Shown: one piece after another, positions 38,559 to 47,462 of the stretch
How positions within the stretch are numbered: position 1 is the stretch's first letter
How the letters are laid out: every line of letters begins with the position of its first letter
Origin: DAIMFL01 sp964372215
GTDB taxonomy: Bacteria; Pseudomonadota; Alphaproteobacteria; Dongiales; Dongiaceae
Assembly: GCA_964372215.1 (NCBI GenBank)
Contig: CAYJQC010000012.1
Coordinates: forward strand, 62,001 to 126,000
Reading direction: 5' to 3'
DNA length: 64,000 nucleotides
Notes under the pieces: model-generated
The model's input: the letters and a program-made list of their open reading frames with translations, nothing else
Database searches by the model: none
Told to the model about the DNA's origin: nothing
Program-made: the position numbers and the translations under genes

Positions 38559-39964
38559 ATGCTCGAGCTTCCTTCCCGCGTCGACAGTTTCGTCCCCGTC
38601 CGCGGCGACCGGGCCGGACCGCTGGCGCGGGTGCAGAGCACGATCCGCCAGCACGAGGATCGCGCCGAGCGCCTGATCGGCTGGATCCAGCTCGGCGTGG
38701 TGTTGACCTTCGCCACGCTCTACTTCCTGTCGCCGAAGACCTTCGCGGCGCACCACACCTTCCAGCCGGTGCCGTGGGCGATCGGCGCCTATCTGCTGTT
38801 CACCGGCCTGCGCCTGGTGCTCGCCTACCGGATCAGCCTGCCGCGCTGGTTCCTGGTGCTGTCGATCGTCACCGACATGGCGCTGCTGTTCAGCCTGATC
38901 TGGAGCTTCCATCTGCAATACGAGCAGCCGCCGTCGTTCTACCTGAAGGCGCCGACGCTGCTCTATGTCTTCATCTTCATCGTGCTCAGGGCGCTGCGCT
39001 TCCGCGCGTTCTACGTCTTCGTCGCCGGCGGCGTCGCCGCGCTCGGCTGGGCCGGCCTGATGCTGTATGCCGTGGTCATCGATCCCCATGATTCGATGAT
39101 CACCCGCGACTACGTCCAGTACCTGACCTCGAACACCGTGCTGATCGGCGCGGAGTTCGACAAGATCGCCTCGATCCTGGCGTTCACCGCGATCCTCGGT
39201 GTCGCGCTGATGCGCGGCCGCGCGCTGCTGCAGCGCGCCGTCGTCGAGGGGCTGGCCAAGCGCGACCTGTCGCGCTTCTTCGACCCGGAAGTCGCGGCCC
39301 GCATCACCGCCACCGGCCACGAGCTCGCCGCCGGTCACGGCGAATCGCGCGACGTGGCGATCCTCAATCTCGACATCCGCGGCTTCACGATGTGCGCGCG
39401 CGACCTGCCGCCGGACCTGGTGATGCAGACTCTGACCGAGTACCAGGCGGCGATGGTGCCGATCATCCAGCGCCATGGCGGCACCATCGACAAGTTCCTG
39501 GGCGACGGCATCATGGCGAGCTTCGGGGCCGCCCTGGCCAGCCCGGGCTATGCCGCCGACGCGCTGCGCGCGCTCGACGCGGCGCTCGCCGCCGCCGAGG
39601 CCTGGACCCGCGCCGGCGCGGCGCCGCGGCGCCCCCCCCCCCGGCGCCGCGCCCCCCCCCGGGGGGGGGGGGGGGGCGCCCCGCCCTCGCCGTCAACGGC
39701 GCGGTCGCCGCCGGCCGCGTGGTGTTCGGCGCGGTCGGCGACGAGAACCGGCTGGAATACACGGTAATCGGCGACGCCGTGAACCTGTCGGCCAAGCTCG
39801 AGAAGCACAACAAGACGCTCGGCACCCGCGGCCTGGCGACCCAGGCGGCCTTCGATCTCGCCCGCGCGCAGGGCTTCCGCCCGGCCGCCGCGCCGCGCGC
39901 CATCGCCGGGTCGCGCATCGAAGGCATGGCCCGGCCGCTCGACCTGGTGGTAGTCGCGGAGTAG
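38559..39964 (+). pseudogene. Membrane-anchored class III adenylate/guanylate cyclase, reading frame broken at a homopolymer tract
   Basis: The first part reads five or six membrane segments (about residues 45-190), a linker and the cyclase domain with the metal-binding Asp272 in LNLDIRGFT and Asp316 in GDGIMASF. At 39632-39676 the sequence becomes runs of 11 C, 9 C and 16 G, and the frame is lost, running on to a false stop at 39767. The true C-terminal half of the domain continues in another frame: VVFGAVGDENRLEYTVIGDAVNLSAKLE to the stop at 39964. Either the gene is mutated or, more likely, the tract is misread or misassembled. It would make cAMP or cGMP. Confidence 0.85.
39632..39676. repeat. 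C/G homopolymer tract (11 C, 9 C, 16 G) inside the cyclase gene
   Basis: Runs of 11 C (39632-39642), 9 C (39652-39660) and 16 G (39661-39676) lie where the conserved cyclase domain loses frame. The C run and G run could pair as a hairpin or the G run as a quadruplex. No other run of this length was noticed in the window, so a sequencing or assembly fault is likely. Confidence 0.9.
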
Positions 39965-39986
39965 CGGCGCCTGGGGGGCGTCCCGG

Positions 39987-41171
39987 CTACTTGTACGGGT
40001 CGGCCGCGTCGCGCAGCCCGTCGCCCAGGAAGTTGAACGCCAGCACCACGATGATGACGTTGGCCACCGGCAGCATCAGCCAGGGATAGAGCGCGACCAC
40101 GTTGATGTTCTGCGCCTCGTTCAGCAGCACGCCCCAGCTGGTGATCGGCGGTCGCAGGCCGAGCCCCAGGAACGACAGCGCGGTCTCGCCCAGGATCATC
40201 GACGGCACCGACAGGGTGACCGAGGCGATCAGGTGGCTGGCGAAGCTCGGCAGCAGATGACGCCCGATGATGCGGGCCGGCCGCGCGCCCATCAGCTGGG
40301 CGGCGACGCAGAAATCCTCCTCGCGCAGGGCCAGCAGCTTGGAGCGCACGGCGCGCGCCAGGCCGGTCCAGTCGAGCAGGCCGAGGATGATGGTGATCCC
40401 GAAGAAGACCAGCATCGGGCTCCAGGTCACCGGCAGGATGGCGGACAGCGCGAGCCACAGCGGCACGTGCGGCAGCGAGCGCAGCACTTCGATGAGCCGT
40501 TGCGAGACGTTGTCGATCCAGCCGCCGTAATAGCCGGCCAGTCCGCCGATGACGACGCCGAGGATGAAGCTGACGGCGACGCCGAACAGGCCGATGGTGA
40601 GCGAGATGCGGGCGCCGTAGATCATGCGCGAGAGCACGTCACGGCCGAGCCGGTCGGTGCCGGCGACGAACAACGTGCCGCCCTCGGCCGGGCAGACGAC
40701 GTGGAAGTTGCCCTTCCACAGGCCCCAGAACTCGTAGCTGTCGCCGCGGCAGAAGAAGCGGATCGGCTGGACCTGGGTCGGGTCCGGCGTGTACTCGCGC
40801 TTCAGGTTGTCCATGTTGAGGCGATAGCTGTAGCCATAGACGAACGGCCCGACGAACGTGCCCTCGTGGAACAGATGCACGGCTTGCGGCGGCGCGAAGA
40901 TGAAGTCGACATGGCGCGAATGCAGGTTGTAGGGCGACAGCCACTCGACGATAACTATCGAGGCGTACATCACCAGCAGGATGGCGCCGGAAACGACCGC
41001 CACCCGATGGCGCAGGAACTTCCACCACATCATGCGCCACTGCGACGCCATGTAGTAGCGCTCCTGCTCCACCGACATCTGCTCGACCGACAGGGGATCG
41101 AATGGCGCGGTGGAAACCTGGTGCGGGATCGGTGTGCGCATGGCGTCGGCGCTCTCGCCCGGCGGCGTCAC
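39987..41171 (-). CDS. ABC importer permease, DppC/OppC type, with a long periplasmic insertion
   Basis: 394 residues. The first membrane helix (about 58-76) is followed by an unusually long periplasmic segment of about 110 residues (77-185, with FHEGTFVGPFVYGY and VQPIRFFCRGDSYEFWG), then GTDRLGRDVLSRMIYGARISL and the rest of the inner-membrane domain. The EAA loop that contacts the ATPase is at about 285-310 (EEDFCVAAQLMGARPARIIG). The start GTG overlaps the stop of the DppB-like gene as GTGA; an ATG at 41141 is possible. Part of a five-gene importer operon. Confidence 0.92.
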   Translation of the reverse strand: MTPPGESADAMRTPIPHQVSTAPFDPLSVEQMSVEQERYYMASQWRMMWWKFLRHRVAVVSGAILLVMYASIVIVEWLSPYNLHSRHVDFIFAPPQAVHLFHEGTFVGPFVYGYSYRLNMDNLKREYTPDPTQVQPIRFFCRGDSYEFWGLWKGNFHVVCPAEGGTLFVAGTDRLGRDVLSRMIYGARISLTIGLFGVAVSFILGVVIGGLAGYYGGWIDNVSQRLIEVLRSLPHVPLWLALSAILPVTWSPMLVFFGITIILGLLDWTGLARAVRSKLLALREEDFCVAAQLMGARPARIIGRHLLPSFASHLIASVTLSVPSMILGETALSFLGLGLRPPITSWGVLLNEAQNINVVALYPWLMLPVANVIIVVLAFNFLGDGLRDAADPYK

Positions 41172-42166
41172 TTGCTGACTCCGCCGCTCAGCCGGATGCG
41201 CGGATCGAGGACCGCGAGGGCGAGGTCGGACAGGAACACGCCGATCACGGTCAGCAGCGCCAGGAACATCAGGAACGATCCGGCCAGGTACATGTCCTGG
41301 CTCTGCAGCGCGCCGAGCAGCATCGGCCCGGTGGTCGGCAGCGACATCACCACCGAGACGATGACCGCCCCCGACACCACCTCGGGCAGCAGGCTGCCGA
41401 TATCGGAGATGAACGGGTTGAGCGACATGCGCAGGGGATACTTGACCAGCAGCCGGCCCGGCGGCAGACCCTTGGCCCGGCCGGTCACCACGTACTGCTT
41501 CTGCAGCTCGTCGAGCAGGTTGGCGCGCAGCCGGCGGATCATGCCGGCGGTGCCCGAGGTGCCGATCACCAGCACCGGCACCCAGAGATGCTCGAGCACC
41601 GAGCCGACCTTGCCGAGACTCCAGGGGGCGTCGATGTAGTTCGGATCCATCAGCCCGCCGATCGAGGTGCCGAAGGTGACGTTGGCGAAATAGAGCAGCA
41701 CCAGGGCGAGCAGGAAGTTGGGCGTGGCCAGGCCGATGAACCCCAGGAAGGTCAGGCCGTAATCGCCCATGCTGTACTGGTGGGTCGCCGAGTAGATGCC
41801 GATCGGGAACGACACCACCCAGATGAAGATGATGGTGGCGGCGGAGACGATGATGGTGAGCAGCAGCCGGTCGCCGACCACGTCCTCGACCGGCAGGCTG
41901 TACTCGAAGGAATAGCCGAGATCGCCCTGGAGCAGGCCGCCGACCCAGTACAGGTACTGGATGTAGAACGGCTTATCGAGGCCGTACTGGGCGCGCAGGA
42001 ATACGATCTTGTCGGGATCGACCGCCTCGCCCTGGCTCTGCAGCTCGTTGATGTAGGTGCTGAGATAGTCGCCGGGCGGCGCCTGGATGATCACGAACAC
42101 CAGCATGCTGATCACGATCAGCGTCGGGATCATCGTCAGCAGCCGGTTCACCACATATCCGAGCAT
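41168..42166 (-). CDS. ABC importer permease, DppB/OppB type
   Basis: 332 residues. The N-terminus MLGYVVNRLLTMIPTLIVISMLVFVI and the phrases QYGLDKPFYIQYLYWVGGLLQGDLGYSF are typical of DppB permeases; the EAA loop is YVVTGRAKGLPPGRLLVKYPLR. It forms the heterodimeric channel with the DppC-like protein, whose gene overlaps its stop. It lies between the solute-binding protein gene and the second permease in transcription order. Confidence 0.94.
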   Translation of the reverse strand: MLGYVVNRLLTMIPTLIVISMLVFVIIQAPPGDYLSTYINELQSQGEAVDPDKIVFLRAQYGLDKPFYIQYLYWVGGLLQGDLGYSFEYSLPVEDVVGDRLLLTIIVSAATIIFIWVVSFPIGIYSATHQYSMGDYGLTFLGFIGLATPNFLLALVLLYFANVTFGTSIGGLMDPNYIDAPWSLGKVGSVLEHLWVPVLVIGTSGTAGMIRRLRANLLDELQKQYVVTGRAKGLPPGRLLVKYPLRMSLNPFISDIGSLLPEVVSGAVIVSVVMSLPTTGPMLLGALQSQDMYLAGSFLMFLALLTVIGVFLSDLALAVLDPRIRLSGGVSK

Positions 42167-42209
42167 CGTCCCGTCGCCCCGCTGCCTGTCTTGCCGCCGG
42201 ACCGCGCCG

Positions 42210-44162
42210 CTACTGCGCCGCGGTGTCCTGGCCCTGTTGCGCGTCGTCGAACCAGAAGCAGTCCGGCTTGTAGATCCCGAAATGCGCGCCGGGATCCCAG
42301 CCATAGATGCCCTTCTCCGGCACGTTGCGCAGCCGGCGGTCGACCACCACCGGCTGCGGCACGTTGGCGACGGTGCCGATGGTGAACACCTGGTCGGCGA
42401 AGATTTGCAGCATGTCGTGCCAGATCGTCCGGCGCTGCTCGCGGCTGGCGGCGGAGGTCCAGTCCTGCAGCAGGTCGTGGAGCTCTTCGGCCTCCGGCAG
42501 GTCGATCTCCTCGCCGGACTCGCCCTTGGTCTCCAGGTATTGGCCCCATTTCGGCCACATGAGCTGCTGCTGCGTGGTCGGCGCCAACTCCCACGGGCTC
42601 ATGTCCGCGGTCGGCAGGCCGTTCTCGAGGCCGGTCCACACCGACATGATGGTCTGGCCGGCGAAGATCCGGTTGCGCAGCACTTCGAGCTGCGACGGCT
42701 TGGTGAACAGCTTGACGCCGATGCCGCGCCAAGTGTCGCCGATCAGCTCCAGCACGTCGGTCTGCTCGGTGCTCTCGCCGGCGGTCTCCACCACCACCAC
42801 CAGTGGATTGCCGTCGGGCATCAGCCGTATGCCCTCGCCATCGCGCACCGTAAGGCCGATCTCGTCGAGCAGCCGGCTCGCCTCGGCCGGATCGTACACC
42901 GCCCAGTCATGGGCGTACGCCGCGCGATAGAGCGGGCTGTCCTTGAGCACCGTGTTGTTCTGTTCGTCGGCCAGGCCGTAATAGATCACCTGGTTGATCT
43001 CGTGCCGGTCGATGCCGAGCGACAGGGCGCGGCGGAAGCGCACGTCGCGCAGCAGCGCGCGCCACACGGGATCGCTGACGTTGAGATTGGGATACAGCGC
43101 CACCTGGGACCCGGTCTCGGTGCCCCACAGCAGCACGCGATAGTCGCTGCGCGCCTCGCCGATCTTCAGGAATGTGTAGTTGTCGAAGCGCAGATAGCGC
43201 GCCTGCAGGTCGGATTCGCCGGCGCCGGTCTTGGCCGGCACCAGCTTGCTGTCGGCAATCGAGAACACCACGCGATCGATATAGGGCAGCTGGTTGCCGT
43301 CGACGTCGACGCGGAAATAATACGGGTTGCGCTCGAACACGAAGCGTTCGGACGGCGGCTTGGTGACCAACATCCAGGGATCCAGGGTGGGCAGGTCCTG
43401 GTTGTCGTTCCGGTACATGTTGTCCTTGCTGTTGTGGACGCCGGCCCAGTCGCGCTGCTTGGCCTCCTTGACCCGCTTCTTGAGCTCCTCGGGATCGGCG
43501 TAGTCCTCGTGGAACTGCTTGAGATAGGCGCTCGGCCGGTAGATGTAGAGCGGATAGGCGCCGGCCAGGGCCGGCAGGAAGCCGGGATTGGGCTTCGCCC
43601 AGCTATAGCGGATCGTGGTCTCGTCGATGATGTCGATCTGCGGCGGCTGGCCGTCGACCAGCAGGGCGATCGGCGGGCCGGTCGGCGACAGCGCCTCGTT
43701 GTTGGCGACGTCGTCCCAGTAGTAGCGGAAGTCCTCGGTGGTGAACGGCGCGCCGTCGGACCATTTGTGGCCGGGCCGCAGGTGGAAGGTGAAGCTGCGC
43801 TCGTCCTCGACCTCGAAGGACTCGACCAGGTCGGCGACGATGTCGAGGTTCCGGTCGTACACCACCAGCCGCGCATAGGCGTAGACGGTCATGATGCGGG
43901 TGTCCTTGGTCGAGGCCATCAGCATGTCGAGCTGCCCGCCATAGCGGCCGATGGTCTGCCCCGGCCAGTCCATGCCGGCGACCGCGGGCCGCGCCGGCAG
44001 CCGTTCGGCGAGCGGCGGCAGCACGCCGGCCGCGACCTGCGCCGCGAGGACCGGCGCCTCATGATACTGCGCCGGCTGGGTCTGGGTGCCGGTTGCCGCC
44101 GTGGTGCCGGTGACGGCGACCAGCACCGCCAGGACGGCGAGCGTGCGGCCGAGCCTGTTCAT
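42210..44162 (-). CDS. Family 5 extracellular solute-binding protein
   Basis: 650 residues, longer than DppA or OppA (about 540). A signal peptide (RTLAVLAVLVAVTGTTAA) is present without a lipobox Cys. The body shows family-5 features: GRYGGQLDMLMASTKDTRIM, FTFHLRPGHKWSDGAPFTTEDFRYYWDDV and RRALSLGIDRHEINQVIYYG. It delivers the substrate to the permeases. The same type is common in rhizobial and related opine- or peptide-like importers, but the ligand cannot be named. The start overlaps the ATPase stop as ATGA. Confidence 0.93.
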   Translation of the reverse strand: MNRLGRTLAVLAVLVAVTGTTAATGTQTQPAQYHEAPVLAAQVAAGVLPPLAERLPARPAVAGMDWPGQTIGRYGGQLDMLMASTKDTRIMTVYAYARLVVYDRNLDIVADLVESFEVEDERSFTFHLRPGHKWSDGAPFTTEDFRYYWDDVANNEALSPTGPPIALLVDGQPPQIDIIDETTIRYSWAKPNPGFLPALAGAYPLYIYRPSAYLKQFHEDYADPEELKKRVKEAKQRDWAGVHNSKDNMYRNDNQDLPTLDPWMLVTKPPSERFVFERNPYYFRVDVDGNQLPYIDRVVFSIADSKLVPAKTGAGESDLQARYLRFDNYTFLKIGEARSDYRVLLWGTETGSQVALYPNLNVSDPVWRALLRDVRFRRALSLGIDRHEINQVIYYGLADEQNNTVLKDSPLYRAAYAHDWAVYDPAEASRLLDEIGLTVRDGEGIRLMPDGNPLVVVVETAGESTEQTDVLELIGDTWRGIGVKLFTKPSQLEVLRNRIFAGQTIMSVWTGLENGLPTADMSPWELAPTTQQQLMWPKWGQYLETKGESGEEIDLPEAEELHDLLQDWTSAASREQRRTIWHDMLQIFADQVFTIGTVANVPQPVVVDRRLRNVPEKGIYGWDPGAHFGIYKPDCFWFDDAQQGQDTAAQ

Positions 44163-46066
44163 GCGACCCTCGCCTCCGCCGGCGCTTCGGTGGCGCGCAC
44201 GAAATGACCCTCGCCGACATCGATCAGATGCGGCCCGGTGGCGCCGTTCACGGTGAAGGGCGCCGGCCAGGCCGACGGGTCCGAGGCGCGATCGGCCATC
44301 AGCTTCGAAAAGTCGAGGCGATAGCGCGGATCGGGCTCGGGCACCGCCGACAGCAGTGCGCGGGTGTAGGGATGCAGCGGGTTGCGGAACAGCACCGCGG
44401 AGGGCGCCAGCTCGACCAGCTTGCCGGCGCACATCACCGCGATCCGGTCGGCGATGTAGTCGACCACCGCGAGATTGTGCGAGATGAAGAGATAGGTGAG
44501 GCCGAGCTTGTCCTGGAGGTCCTTGAGCAGGTTCAGGATCTGCGCCTGGATCGAGACGTCGAGGGCGGAAACCGGCTCGTCGCAGATGATGATGTCGGGC
44601 CTGAGCGCGAGCGCCCGGGCGATGCCGATGCGCTGGCGCTGGCCGCCGGAAAAGCTGTGCGGGTAGCGCTTGAGGTGGCGCACGTCGAGGCCGACCAGCT
44701 GCATCAGCTCCTTCACCGCCTCGCCCCGGCTCGCGGCATTGCCGATGCCGTGGATCACCAAGGGTTCGCTGATGATTTCGAACACCGTCATGCGCGGGTT
44801 GAGCGAGCCGTAGGGGTCCTGGAAGATGAACTGGATGCGGCGGCGGAACGCCATCAGGGGATCGCTGCCGAGCTTGAACACGTCGACCAGCCGTCCGCGA
44901 TCGTTGAACGCGACCTCGCCGCTGTCGGCCGTCAGCGCCCGCATGATCAGCTTGCTGACCGTGGTCTTGCCGCAGCCGGATTCGCCGACCAGGCCCAGGC
45001 ATTCGCCGCGCTTGATGTCGAAGCTCACGTCGTCGACCGCGAGCTTGGGCGCGGCCGTACCGCTGCTGAACAGCCCGGCATTGCCGCGGGTGACGAAGGT
45101 CTTGGTCAGGTGGTGCACGGCGAGCAGCGGGCCGGCGGCGTCGGCGCCCTCGGGCCAGGGCTCCTTCTCCACCAGCAGGCGGCCGGCCTCGGCCGGCTTG
45201 ATCTCGCGGATCGGCACCAGCCGCTCGCCCGGCGCCATGTGGAAGCGCGGCACCGCCGCCAGCAGCGCCTTGAGATAGGGGTGCTTCGGGGCGGCGAAGA
45301 TGTCGTCCAGGGTGCCCGATTCCATCACCTGGCCGTGATACATCACCACCACCTCCTCGGCGGTGTTGGCGACCACGCCGAGATCGTGGGTGATCAGCAG
45401 CAGGGCCATGCCCAGCTCGTGCTGCAGGTCGCGCACCAGCTTCAGGATCTGCGCCTGGATGGTGACGTCGAGGGCGGTGGTCGGTTCGTCGGCGATCAGC
45501 AGCGCCGGCCGGCAAATCAGCGCCATGGCGATCATCGCGCGCTGTCGCAATCCGCCGGACAGCTCGAAGGGATAGATGCCGAGCGCGTCCTTCGGGTTCG
45601 CGAAGCCGACCAGGCGCAGCATGTCGGCGGTCAGCTCGCGGCCCGCGGCGGCGCTCGCCTTGCGGTGCAGGTGCAGGGCCTCGCCGATCTGGTCGCCGAT
45701 GCTGTGCACCGGCGACAGCGAGGTCATCGGCTCCTGGAAGATGATCGAGATGCGGCCGCCGCGGATCGTCCGCATCTGCGGGCTGTCGCGCGGCAGGGTC
45801 GCGATGTCGGTGCTGAGCGCCGGCCGGCCGGCCGCGGGATCGCCGGGATCGTTGAACAGGATCCGGCCGCGCCGGATCTCGGCGACGTTCGGCAGGATGC
45901 CCATGATCGCCTGGCTGACCACCGACTTGCCCGAGCCGGACTCGCCGACCAGGGCGACCGAGCCGCCGGGCGGCACCCGGAACGAGACGCCGCGCACCGC
46001 GTGGATCTCGCCTTCGGCGACCCGGAACGAAACCGCCAGGTCCTCGACCCGCAGCAGATCGTTCAC
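44159..46066 (-). CDS. ABC importer ATPase, fused DppD-DppF type
   Basis: 635 residues with two complete ATPase domains. Domain 1 has Walker A GESGSGKS at 41-48, signature LSGGLRQR and Walker B LLIADEPTTALD. Domain 2 starts near residue 310, with GESGCGKT, FSGGQRQR and IIICDEPVSALD. Each ends with the peptide-importer C-terminal extension. Both sites look active. Fusion of the two ATPases into one chain is known (for example YejF). The GTG start overlaps the stop of the upstream hypothetical gene as GTGA. Confidence 0.95.
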   Translation of the reverse strand: MNDLLRVEDLAVSFRVAEGEIHAVRGVSFRVPPGGSVALVGESGSGKSVVSQAIMGILPNVAEIRRGRILFNDPGDPAAGRPALSTDIATLPRDSPQMRTIRGGRISIIFQEPMTSLSPVHSIGDQIGEALHLHRKASAAAGRELTADMLRLVGFANPKDALGIYPFELSGGLRQRAMIAMALICRPALLIADEPTTALDVTIQAQILKLVRDLQHELGMALLLITHDLGVVANTAEEVVVMYHGQVMESGTLDDIFAAPKHPYLKALLAAVPRFHMAPGERLVPIREIKPAEAGRLLVEKEPWPEGADAAGPLLAVHHLTKTFVTRGNAGLFSSGTAAPKLAVDDVSFDIKRGECLGLVGESGCGKTTVSKLIMRALTADSGEVAFNDRGRLVDVFKLGSDPLMAFRRRIQFIFQDPYGSLNPRMTVFEIISEPLVIHGIGNAASRGEAVKELMQLVGLDVRHLKRYPHSFSGGQRQRIGIARALALRPDIIICDEPVSALDVSIQAQILNLLKDLQDKLGLTYLFISHNLAVVDYIADRIAVMCAGKLVELAPSAVLFRNPLHPYTRALLSAVPEPDPRYRLDFSKLMADRASDPSAWPAPFTVNGATGPHLIDVGEGHFVRATEAPAEARVA

Positions 46067-46590
46067 CGGCCGGCCTCCGCGGCGGACAGCTCGATTTCCG
46101 ACGGCTCCTCGACCGCATGGCCGAGCGCCGCCAGATTGGCGCGCGTCGCGTCGTTCAGCGCCAGTCGGTTGGCCCGCGCCGCGGCGGTCGCGCGGGCGAC
46201 CACCTCGTCGAAACCGTCGAGCGTCGAATCGAGGCTGAGCCGCCGGCCGTCGGCGCCCAGGCTCAGCGTCATCCAGCCATTGCCCTTGTTGCGCCGCACC
46301 GCGTAGTAGCGCAGCTGCAGGCGGTCGAGCCGGTCCCAGGCCAGGGCCATGCCTCCGGCGACGCCGATTCGGGCCTCGTCGGCGGCAACGCGCAGCCGCT
46401 GGCGCATCGCGGTGCGCAGCGTGAACATCAGGAACAACGCGGTGAGCCCCCCGAACAGCACCATCGAATACACCGCCACCGGCGACAGCGCCCAGAACCC
46501 GGCGCTGACACCGGCACCCGCGACCCCCCGGCCATAATCGGCCATAAGCGTGCGGACGGGATAGCGATGAATGCGCGTCATGTGTCGCAC
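46063..46590 (-). CDS. Membrane protein of unknown function with a PH-like region
   Basis: 175 residues. Hydrophobic segments near residues 28-62 (GVSAGFWALSPVAVYSMVLFG and TALFLMFTL) would anchor it. The cytosolic part has alternating strands around MALAWDRLDRLQLRYYAVRRNKGNGWMTLSL, which resembles bacterial PH-like domains. Its stop overlaps the start of the ATPase gene as GTGA, which places it first in the importer operon, though a role in transport is not established. The start may be the GTG at 46590 or the ATG at 46581; AGGGAG lies between the usual distances for both. Confidence 0.7.
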   Translation of the reverse strand: MRHMTRIHRYPVRTLMADYGRGVAGAGVSAGFWALSPVAVYSMVLFGGLTALFLMFTLRTAMRQRLRVAADEARIGVAGGMALAWDRLDRLQLRYYAVRRNKGNGWMTLSLGADGRRLSLDSTLDGFDEVVARATAAARANRLALNDATRANLAALGHAVEEPSEIELSAAEAGR

Positions 46591-46634
46591 GTCACTCCCT
46601 GGCGCGGCGGCGCCGGTCGCCGCCGGCGCTCTTC

Positions 46635-47462
46635 TTACGGCAAGTCGCCGTCGGGCGGCATGTTAAAGATACTCGGCGCGTCGAGCCAGATGGCGGCGCG
46701 CTGGCCGGCGACGCGGGCGGCCAGCCGGTCGCAGAACCGCCAGCAGGCCGCGTCATGGGCGAGATGATGGCTCATCAGGCCGGTCGGCTCGGTTTCGTCG
46801 ACCCGGCCCAGCCGGCGCGCGGCGAGATGGTCCACCATCCGACCCAGCGCGACGGCCTCGCCGACGAAACCGCGGCCGCCGTGCCAGTCGACGATGTCGA
46901 CATGGGCGTTGACCTGCAGCAGGCCGGGGGCCGGCCGGGCGCCGGTCCGCGCGCCGAAGCTGGACAGCCCGGCGAAACCGGCGCCGGCCAGCCCGGCCAC
47001 CACCTCGGGCGCGATCCGGTTCCACGGCGGCACCACGACCGGCAGCGGCCGGTCGCCGATATCGGCGCACAGCGCCGCCAGACGGATGCGGCCGGTGTGC
47101 AGCTCCGCCAGCGCCGCCGCGGCCGGACGCCCGGCCCCGAGCTCGGCCTTCTTCGCCGGTGCCTGCGCATGGTTGCGATGGGCGAAGCCGTGCTGCAGCA
47201 CGGCGACCCCGGCGCCGGCGCGGGCCAGCCGGCCGGCCAGCGCCGGGGTTGCCGCGTCGGGAATCACCGCGAGCGCCAGCGGCACGCCATGCTGCGCCGC
47301 GATATCGAGCAGCCGGTCGAGCGCCGGGCCGGCATCGGCGGCGTCGTCGTCGCGCCACCACAGGGTGGCCGTGCGCCCGGCGGCGGCCCACAGCGCGAGC
47401 TCACGATCGAGCGCCGCCCAGGAATCGCGCGTGGAATCGCCCGTGGGTTCGCCCGCGGTCAC
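46635..47462 (-). CDS. Polysaccharide deacetylase-like protein
   Basis: 275 residues. The motif WWRDDDAAD (about 35-43), LALAVIPDAATPAL and QHGFAHRNHA match the NodB-type fold, with Asp and two His for metal binding. It has no signal peptide, unlike secreted deacetylases, so it may act on a cytosolic lipid-linked sugar. The GTG start overlaps the stop of the glycosyltransferase gene upstream as GTGA. It is last in a five-gene operon with three glycosyltransferases and a histidine phosphatase. Confidence 0.88.
   Translation of the reverse strand: MTAGEPTGDSTRDSWAALDRELALWAAAGRTATLWWRDDDAADAGPALDRLLDIAAQHGVPLALAVIPDAATPALAGRLARAGAGVAVLQHGFAHRNHAQAPAKKAELGAGRPAAAALAELHTGRIRLAALCADIGDRPLPVVVPPWNRIAPEVVAGLAGAGFAGLSSFGARTGARPAPGLLQVNAHVDIVDWHGGRGFVGEAVALGRMVDHLAARRLGRVDETEPTGLMSHHLAHDAACWRFCDRLAARVAGQRAAIWLDAPSIFNMPPDGDLP

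Noticed and set aside
42210..46118. A 1302-codon frame joining the solute-binding protein to the ATPase region
   Set aside because: The extra N-terminal part is an out-of-frame reading of the ATPase gene. The solute-binding protein starts at 44162 with a good signal peptide and an ATGA overlap.
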